This document shows positions 56,841 through 64,000 of a stretch of 64,000 nucleotides of DNA, piece by piece. Position 1 is the first letter of the stretch, and each line of letters begins with the position of its first letter. The stretch is from Symsagittifera roscoffensis (taxonomy: Eukaryota; Xenacoelomorpha; Acoela; Convolutidae), in the NCBI RefSeq assembly GCF_963678635.1, contig NC_087065.1:54960397-55024396 (forward strand). The letters are read 5' to 3'. Under the pieces are notes generated by a model that ran no database searches, had not been told where the DNA came from, and worked only from the letters and a program-made list of their open reading frames with translations. A program made the translations under genes and the position numbers.

Positions 56841-59573
56841 CAAACAATGATCTACAAGGTCATCTCAGTCGGGTCCGTTCGGAGACAAACAATATCGTGT
56901 TTATCGCAGACACAGGTTCTCCAACGTCTTTCGTGAATGAAAAAACAGCCAACCTTCTTACATCTTCTGTCAAATCGGCGGTGAAAACGACATTAAGAGA
57001 AGACGACGAGGCCAACAGAATGGTTTGTTATAATGGCTACAAGATCCCGTCACTTGGCAGGTTGATTGCTCCTATAGAATCTGGAGGATGGACGGTTGAT
57101 ACATCTTCATTCATAGTGGTGGACGACAGACGAGCGAACATCATGGGACGCAATCTTCTTCCCCAGATCGGAATAAAACTGCACCAGGAGAGAAAACCAG
57201 TTGGTAAGTCTAACTTTCACGTCAACAGCATTGACAGTTCAGACACGCAAATAGCGGCGTGAGTTGAAACCACGTACCCTGGTCTCTGTACACCAATAGG
57301 GCGCTCCAAGAATCACATGATTCATACAAAATTCTTAAAAGAATTCAAGGCGTTGCAACAACGTGGGAGACGTATTCCCATCCACATTCAAGAGAAAGTG
57401 GAAAATGAAATTCAATCGCTAATTGACCAAGGGCATATAATTCGTCTGGACAAATGCAGCAACCATCATTTCATAAGCCTTATTGTAATAACGGTAAAGA
57501 AAGATCAATCAATAAAATTGGCAATGGATTCGAAACAAATCAACAAATCTATCCATAAAAACAAATATCAAATGCCAAACATCGAGGTTTTGCGTGATAA
57601 TATAGCACACTCGGCTCAGGAAGGAACAAATAAACCGGGGACCACGTATTTTTCAACACTAGATTTACGTTATGCGTATAGTCAACTGCCACTAGATGAA
57701 ACAACACGAACGCAATGTAATTTCAGTATTATTTGGGGTAGGGCTACCGGAACCTACCAGTTCCAAACAGGCTTTTACGGACTCACCGATATGCCCGCGG
57801 AGTTTCAGAAAGCCATTGATCTGACCCTCAATAATGAAAAAAAAGACACGTTTGCATTTTTAGATGATATCCTGATTATCTCACACGGTACCAAAGAACA
57901 ACACATAGATAAACTACCGAGAGTTCGTAAAAAGTTAGATATCGAAAACATGGCCATCTCCGTCGACAAATGTATATTTGGGTGCAACAGTAGAGTGGTT
58001 AGGCTTCGTAATTTATGAATATGGAATAACCCCTATGCAAAAGAAAACCGATGCTTTAGTAAACTTACACCAACCAAAAACTTTTAAACAACTCAAAAGT
58101 TTTATGGGACCTGTTCATCATTTGAACAAGTTTATACCTAATCTGGCTCAATTATGTACTCCGCTACGACCCCTACCGTCCGCAACCAACAAATTTAATT
58201 TTGTATGGAAGGAGGAACATGAAAAAGCGTTTCGTAATACACTAGTGGCGGTTCAAAATATTACGGAAAATGGACATTTCGTAAGCAACAGAGAAACACG
58301 GATTGTTTGTGACGCCAGCCGTAAGAGACTAGGCGCGGCGCTCGAACAAGAAACACCAGATGGATGGGCAACCATTGCGTACGCATCGCGGTTTTTGAAT
58401 TCGTGTGAACAAAAATATTCAATTATTGAGCTCGAGCTCTTAGCCGCAGTATGGGCTATCGAACATTTTAAGTATTACCTCTATGGTAGTCGATTCACTT
58501 TAATCACAGATCACCAAGCATTGGTAAGTGCCCTACAAAGTAATAGAGGTAATAAAACCTATCAAAGTCGGTTAAATAGATGGATCGATAGGCTCATTCC
58601 GTTTGATTTTGTTATATGCCAGCTTGTTGGCAGTAAAATGGGTCTTATTGATTACATTTCACGACATCCAGTCGGTAAACCACAACCCCCGGCATATTGG
58701 GACGAACAGTTTGTCGTTGCGTTAATCGTCGATTTCGTCACATGCTTAGAATTTCAAGACAGCAGTAATCAAAACATCGCGTTGAACAAAAACCCAATTG
58801 GAAATCTAGGCACCAGAAAGCTCAACCGGAACGAGAACGGTGAAGTTTCAAATTCGGTTCACACACAAACTGCATTCACTGTTAATAGTCAATTGTTTCA
58901 AAACAGTCGCTCTAACACACAAATTTCACATTCAAGTTCTAACAACAAACAACCAAAAGTGAGTCGGCAATTACAACAAAGCATGGCTTTGCCCCCTTTC
59001 AAACGCCTCACAAGAAAATGCCACAGCGGTTCTCAAACGCAACTTTCGTTTCCTCCCATTAATTACGCCACGTTTAATGACTACCTACACAAACTGCCAC
59101 CGCCAGAACTTACAATTAGTGACGTTACCCATCAAGTCATCCCATCGGAGGAGAGCTATACGTTTCGGTGGATCGAGAACGCGAAAGTTAATGCCATCTA
59201 TCAAACCATTCCAGAAGAGACGACCACATCAGAATGCCAAACAACCACGGTGGAGGAGGAGGAGACGCCGCTGTTTCGTAAGAACCTTAGAAAAGTCATG
59301 GACATTGAATTTTTGGCAGCAGCTTCGCGACGTGATCGGAATCTCTCACCATTGATAAACATGATCAAGCAACAAAAATGGGACAGTGTGAAACAGTGCT
59401 ATAGCCCCTACTTCTACAATGTACGTCTTCGGTTATCAGTCAGGGACGGTATTTTGTTATATGACGATAGGGTCGTTATCCCAAAACAGTTACGACCAAC
59501 GATGACGGACGCCTTACATCTAACCCACCCAGGACAAGGCGACATGATCGAAGCGGCTAATTATGTGTGGTAA
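56837..59573 (+). pseudogene. Ty3/gypsy pol: protease, RT, RNase H
   Basis: ATG 56,837 overlaps the gag stop in ATGA, which suggests pol is translated by reinitiation or a shift. The protease shows VFIADTGSPTSFV (catalytic DTG) and ANIMGRNLLPQIGI. After TGA 57,260 the RT follows: YFSTLDLRYAYSQLPL, FQTGFYGLTDMPAEFQ and FAFLDDILIIS (FLDD form of YxDD). A shift near 57,975 leads to WLGFVIYEYGITP and the RT end. RNase H keeps RIVCDASRKRLGAAL, SIIELELLAAVWAIEHF, LITDHQAL and MGLIDYISRHP. A long Ser/Asn/Gln-rich spacer of about 230 residues precedes the integrase zinc region, which begins at LHLTHPGQGDM. It is longer than usual for this position. Confidence 0.9.
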
Positions 59574-60370
59574 CCCCCCTTGCATCGGGATATTGTGGCC
59601 ACCGCACAAAATTGTAAAAACTGCCGCTAAAAAGGTAAGAATCTTAAGGTCATATCAGGAAAAAAACATTATACGACATTGGACGCTGTCGTTGAGCCGA
59701 ACGAAGAAATCCAGCTGGATTTTGCGGGCCCATTACCGGATGAAAATGATAGAGAAGTCTATATCTTAGTTGGAGTAGATCGCTTCTCACGCTTCTCATA
59801 CGCAAAAGTGGTTTCAAATAACAGGGCTGATACAATCATCCGATTTATGCAAAACCATATCGTAAATCATGGGGTACCTCGTAATATCAGATGTGACCGG
59901 GCACAAGGTTTTCGGGCCAAAAAGTTTTTAATATATTGTAAAACGAATAATATCAAGCTAATATTCGCACCAGTGGATGACCACAGAACAACGGGAATGG
60001 TTGAACGGCTAATAAGAACCCTAAAGTCAAGACTAGCAATCATGAAAATCGACAAAAATAATAAACCATATAAACTTGCATCTGACGTCGCTGAGCTAAT
60101 TAAAACACTTCGTATTACGCCTAATGCAACCACAAAAATAAATCCGTTTGAGGCGCTCATTTTGGACGGCGGCCCAATACACCATTAACGAATATTAGCA
60201 CATCACCGAAACTCTCAAATCTTTCATGGGAAAACACTAAGCTATCATGTTTAGACGAGAAAGTCCTCACAAAGCCAGCACTCTCTGCGGAAGCTATGTG
60301 GGATCGAGAAAATAACAGTGACGATGAGTTGGATCTCGTATACAAAGGCACGGATGCTAGAGGACTAGGA
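59560..60370 (+). pseudogene. Ty3/gypsy integrase
   Basis: The H-x-x-x-H and C-x-x-C zinc ligands are split by a shift near 59,570 (LTHPG... then NCKNC). A TAA at 59,627 follows. The catalytic core reads EEIQLDFAGPL (first Asp), NIRCDRAQGF (second Asp) and TTGMVERLIRTLKSR (Glu), so the DDE triad is complete. After NPFEALILDGG a shift near 60,180 leads to an acidic tail (NSDDELDLVYKG) ending at about 60,372. The enzyme would insert the cDNA; the breaks make this copy non-functional as assembled. Confidence 0.88.
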
Positions 60371-60397
60371 ACATAAAGACAAAAAGATCACCAATAC

Positions 60398-61074
60398 TTG
60401 CCGGAACCCACTTGTACCCCAATGGACTCTGGAAACACCGAGACTGCCAAAACAACTGCCAACCCGCGGGGTACAACGTGTACCTCTACAGACGTAAACC
60501 CGGGAAAACAGCGCACCAAAGTCCAACCGGATACCCGTAACCAACAGGACGCAATTACGCTGGAGACCAGCGATGACCAGTACGATGAACAACTCCTCAA
60601 GAAATTTCCGATAGGTGCGCATTTGCCTCTTTCAAATAAAATTTACGACGCGTTAAAACTCAAGCGATCATTTCTAATGGAAAAGTCTAATAACTTTGAA
60701 ACTTTAAGAACGCGCAAACCGATAAGATTGCTCACCAATCAGGAAAAACAAAATCTACAAAGGGCACCCCTAGTTTTTTTAAAAGACCAATTTAAAGGTC
60801 CCGCGCACACAATTGACCCTAAAACCGGACGTCGATTAGAACAGGTAGCTCGAAAATCAGAAACAATCGCACGGAAAATTAAAAACCCGGGCACGTTTGG
60901 GGCACAATTTAAGATTATTGAAAATGGTTCTGTCCAAAATTACTCTCCACATACCGCATGGATAAGAGATGATGGAAAACAACCACGGGTAGTTCGGGAC
61001 GGCGGTTTAGCGTTTATTCCGGACCCAAGGGTCTACAGAAAGTGTAGGCCGTCAGCTCTAAAGGATTTTGTGGC
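60398..61074 (+). CDS. Post-integrase ORF of the gypsy element, partial
   Basis: An open frame from about 60,398 runs without a stop into the gap, at least 225 codons. It begins with a Thr/Pro/Asn-rich segment and then becomes basic (LRTRKPIRLLTNQEKQN, DPKTGRRLEQVARKSETI), with RDGGLAFIPDPRVYRKC near the end. There is no signal peptide or transmembrane helix, so it is not an obvious envelope. The position suggests the C-terminal part of pol or a separate 3' ORF. I do not recognise the domain. Confidence 0.5.
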
Positions 61075-61274
61075 NNNNNNNNNNNNNNNNNNNNNNNNNN
61101 NNNNNNNNNNNNNNNNNNNNNNNNNNNNNNNNNNNNNNNNNNNNNNNNNNNNNNNNNNNNNNNNNNNNNNNNNNNNNNNNNNNNNNNNNNNNNNNNNNNN
61201 NNNNNNNNNNNNNNNNNNNNNNNNNNNNNNNNNNNNNNNNNNNNNNNNNNNNNNNNNNNNNNNNNNNNNNNNNN
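61075..61274. other. Assembly gap of 200 N
   Basis: Exactly 200 N, a conventional placeholder for a gap of unknown size. The sequences on each side come from two different Ty3/gypsy lineages. Confidence 0.99.
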
Positions 61275-61359
61275 TATGTTAATGAAACCGAAAAAATATT
61301 CATTTTCAGACAACCGAAATTTGCATGGAGGAGGCCAACAACAAAGGTCAACTTGATAC

Positions 61360-61690
61360 AAACCGAGAGACGACATGAACAAGCGAAGGTCCTGTGCGAA
61401 TTGTGGATCAGCAGATTATCACATAGCGAATTGCACCTTGGTCAAACAAGGATTAAAAGCCTGGGATATACGCCAGATGAGGACGACATGAATCAGAGGG
61501 AGGAACATGAACTCTATAGTGGCTTGATCATCACGATTGTTGCGAGATGCTTCTTCTGTAATGAAGAAGGTCCTTTCAGAATAGACTGTCCACTGTTTTG
61601 GGAAGCCATGAAAAATCAGAATCACCCGAAACACAGGTTAGCGCCAGCGGCTGTGCAAAATAGAGGACAGACAGGCTGAGAGTGATTTGC
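61360..61690 (+). pseudogene. Gypsy gag end with two zinc knuckles
   Basis: Near 61,390 the strand reads SCANCGSADYHIANC, a CX2CX4-5HX4C knuckle. After a frame change, about 61,545-61,595 reads RCFFCNEEGPFRIDCPLFW, a second knuckle whose His is replaced. The last part (KHRLAPAAVQN) ends at TGA 61,677. Confidence 0.7.
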
Positions 61691-61717
61691 TGAAGAAGGA
61701 CGTGATAAATAAAGAGA

Positions 61718-62092
61718 GTACTGGATACGGGAGCTGTCTTGAGTGTGATACCAATAGAAACAAGGAGTTGGATGAGATTTGACACAGAAGACCTGATAGA
61801 CTCGAGAATCCGGCTGTCAGTGGCAAACAAGGGGGCGCTGCGGGCCCATAGCAGAACACCGATAATAGCTTGAAATCTGGGAGAACGCAAACTGTGGATG
61901 AGTTTTCTTGTAGTGGAAAATCTAGACGAGTCGCATCAGTGCATTTTAGGCAGGGATTTTATCAGAAACTTCGATGTAACGATTGATCTTAACAATGCGA
62001 CGTTCAGGATTCAAAATCCAAAAAGGAAGTATAATAAAACCGGTAAATTTGATTGTGACGAAGGACAGCAAAGCTCGAGTTTTCTTGAGTAG
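61718..62092 (+). pseudogene. Gypsy aspartic protease
   Basis: VLDTGAVLSVIPI (DTG at about 61,724) is followed by RIRLSVANKGAL, an in-frame TGA at 61,871, then SFLVVENLDESHQCILGRDF, with ILGRDF the usual retropepsin end motif, and FDVTIDLNNATFRI. The frame closes at about 62,090. Confidence 0.8.
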
Positions 62093-62640
62093 GAGGGTGA
62101 GGTTCAAAGCTAACTGCAATAGTATACTTGAAAATGAAGCACTACAATGAAATCAGTGTTAAAAAGCAGGTATGTTTAGTACCAAAACCGAATAGCCAAA
62201 GTGCTGCTACTTTAGGAAGATCATTCTCGATCACCAAAAGCGGCCTCTGCGTCAGTTTTTTTTATTGAATACTCTTGATGTACCAATCACAATCCAGAGA
62301 GAGAGAGAGTAAATTGGGATAAATGTAAATTGCCTGCGAAAACTAGAATTAAAATGACTGAAATTTTTTAAAAAAGTATGAAGTTCTTTTTTGTCCGAAC
62401 CATTAAGACAACAATTGTATCTTGAGCAGATTGGAGCGAATAAAAAATTCAGCAGGTCCTACAATTCACGTAAGCCAGAGACAGACGTTGGAATGTCGAG
62501 CTGTTCGAATTTTCCAGTGAAAAGGGAAATGGATAAACCGGTATTATCAGAAATTGAACACTTAAGGGGGAAATAACGGAAGAACAGCTCGAAGCCATCA
62601 AGGATATGTTAGATAGGAATCAGGAAGTTTTCTCGAGGCA
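62093..62640 (+). other. Degraded linker between protease and RT
   Basis: Frames are broken every few codons. ITEEQLEAIKDMLDRNQEVF near 62,570-62,630 is the segment usually found just before the gypsy RT. A GAGAGAGAGAGA microsatellite lies at about 62,296-62,308. Confidence 0.6.
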
Positions 62641-63290
62641 CAAAGCGGATATCGGGCGAGGCGCATGACACCACACAAATCGGATGCATGCAGAAAAGAA
62701 ATAGAAACTTTGTTAGAGTATGACATGATAGAACCATCCAGATCACCTTGGGCGTGTGGAGTCGTGATGGCCAAAAAGAAAAAAGATCAAATGAGATTTT
62801 GTTGTGACTTTCGATATCTGAACTTCGTCATGGTGATGGATGTTTATCCCATCCCGAGGATAAACAAGAGCCTTTCAAAATTGGGGGATGCGAATTTTTT
62901 CACATTTTTTGATCTGGGGTTGGCTTTTTGGCAGGTATCACTTAGGAAACAAGACAGGGATAAACCGGGCTGTGCTTGTGAGCAGGAATTGTTTCAATGG
63001 AAGAAGATTCCATTCGGCCTATGCAATGCGACAGCTACATTTCAGCGACTGATGGCACAGGCATTAATAAGAGTAACGAAAAAAGCTGGTAGCATGGTAA
63101 TGTGTTATGTGGACGACGTGGTGATTGCAACGCCAATCTGGAGGATCAAATTGAGCGACTGGGCGAAGCGCTTGCATGTATGAAAGGGGCAGGATTGAAA
63201 TGCAAGCCCTCGATACGTGAGATTTTGAAGGACTTGATAAAATACCTCGTGAGGATGGTATACAAACATAGAGGCAGTCCTTAGTTGGAA
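62641..63290 (+). pseudogene. Gypsy reverse transcriptase (YVDD)
   Basis: The frame from 62,665 shows MTPHKSDACRKEIETLLEYD, SPWACGVVMAKKKK, CCDFRYLN, FFTFFDLGLAFWQVSL (catalytic D), FGLCNATATFQRLMAQAL and MCYVDDVVIATP (YVDD at about 63,107). A shift near 63,130 leads into IERLGEALACMKGAGLKCKP. The palm is complete except for substitutions at usually conserved positions, for example FDLGL for LDLxS. Confidence 0.9.
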
Positions 63291-63881
63291 GTCACCGAAG
63301 ACTGAACATGAGTTGATAAGCTTTCTTGGTATTGCGAACTATTATAAAGAAATCATCAAGGGTTACGCAGACAAGTGTACCCGATGCAACAACTCATGAG
63401 ACACAAGGGCAAGAAATTCACGTGGAATAACGCAGCAGAGCAATCCTTTCAAAGAATAAAACGAGAGTTGGGTAAGACTTTGGTATTGGGAATGACCACT
63501 GAGAATGGCATGTATGTCCTAGACACAGACGCTTCAGTGGTCGCAATTTCCGGCATACTCCATCAAGAACAAGAATGTAATGTCAAGACCGTTTTGAGAC
63601 CAATAGCATAAGATACAGATTTGAAAAACGGGGCGCCAAAAGCGAAGATGTTTGCGGTGGTCACCTTCGTGGGGAAATACAGAGCAAACCTGGGCAGTGA
63701 TCCATTCAAGCTACGGGTTGACAACAAAGCATTTTCTTGGCTGAAAACACACTCAATGGATCAAAATTACATCGGGAGATGGATAGTAAGACTAAACGGT
63801 TACATCATGATAATTGAGCAAAGGACAAAGGATAGGCACCAAAAAGCAGACAGCTTGAGCAAGAAAACGGAATTTTACTAG
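63291..63881 (+). pseudogene. Gypsy RT end and RNase H
   Basis: AVLSWKSPKTEHELISFLGI and ANYYKEIIKGYADK finish the RT region. RNase H has MYVLDTDASVVAISGIL (Asp), GAPKAKMFAVVTFVGKY (region of the Glu, here Lys) and LRVDNKAFSWL (Asp). ADSLSKKTEFY ends it before TAG at about 63,879. A TAA at 63,609 and shifts near 63,380 break the frame. The Glu to Lys change would inactivate RNase H. Confidence 0.8.
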
Positions 63882-64000
63882 AGGCAAGAGCAAAGGGAAG
63901 CCGACAGGCCTCAATAAAAGATGAATTTTCTTTTATTGACAAGAGGACCTATGACAGCTTACCACTCACGAGATGGCTCGACAAGTCGGTGAAACCGATC

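Larger units (their letters stand above)
55609..61074 (+). mobile_element. Ty3/gypsy retrotransposon, 3' end lost in gap
   Basis: Gag, protease, RT, RNase H and integrase follow in Ty3/gypsy order with good conservation. A further C-terminal frame runs into the N gap at 61,075. Frames are broken at 55,789, about 55,870, 57,260, about 57,975, about 59,570, 59,627 and about 60,180. No 3' LTR is visible. Confidence 0.9.
61275..64000 (+). mobile_element. Second Ty3/gypsy lineage, decayed, cut by window end
   Basis: Gag knuckles, protease, RT and RNase H are readable in order through many shifts. Protein motifs (YVDD RT, CFFCNEEG knuckle) differ from the 55.6-kb element, so this is a separate lineage. 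No LTR or integrase is within the window. Confidence 0.85.

Overview
The window is AT-rich eukaryotic DNA, almost certainly from an invertebrate animal. It holds exon-like pieces of a rhodopsin-type G-protein-coupled receptor (GPCR) with plausible GT-AG splice sites, at least two BEL/Pao and four Ty3/gypsy LTR-retrotransposon copies in different states of decay, a LINE-type remnant, and a 20.7-kb satellite array. Nothing points to bacteria or archaea: there are no operons, no ribosome-binding sites and no compact genes. I cannot name the species. The element mix (BEL/Pao plus several gypsy lineages) would suit a nematode or another ecdysozoan, but that is inference.

Layout. 1-5.38 kb: AT-rich non-coding DNA with a diverged direct repeat, a dispersed hairpin-bearing repeat (1.1-1.38 kb) and one GC-rich island (2.1-2.33 kb). 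5.38-8.3 kb: decayed BEL/Pao element (gag-like ORF, then integrase fragments; RT and RNase H lost). 8.54 kb: short LINE tail. 8.93-9.22 kb: exon-like segment coding GPCR TM3-TM4. 10.15-30.86 kb: satellite of 24-bp and 26-bp monomers with nested higher-order repeats of about 0.32-0.39 kb and 1.84 kb. 31.26-31.55 kb: imperfect inverted repeat. 31.95-32.12 kb: exon-like segment coding GPCR TM5, on the same strand as TM3-TM4, so the satellite may lie inside one intron of one receptor gene. 33-41 kb: heavily decayed minus-strand Ty3/gypsy DNA with duplicated 3' parts. 42.1-42.65 kb: gypsy RNase H relic. 43.59-53.26 kb: near full-length BEL/Pao element with two LTRs, primer site, long repeat-rich leader carrying an extra ORF, gag, protease, RT, RNase H, integrase and polypurine tract. 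55.6-61.07 kb: Ty3/gypsy element with gag and pol overlapping at ATGA. 61.075-61.274 kb: a 200-N assembly gap. 61.3-64 kb: a different Ty3/gypsy lineage, truncated by the window end.

The most unusual items are the satellite with its higher-order structure and possible intronic position; the tRNA-like sequence (Pol III A box plus B box) inside both LTRs of the BEL/Pao element; and the extra ORF of about 210 codons between the 5' LTR and gag of that element, which I do not recognise from the standard BEL/Pao gene set. Most pol frames are interrupted by stops or frameshifts. Two of the BEL/Pao frameshifts fall in runs of seven T, so some breaks may be sequencing errors rather than real decay.
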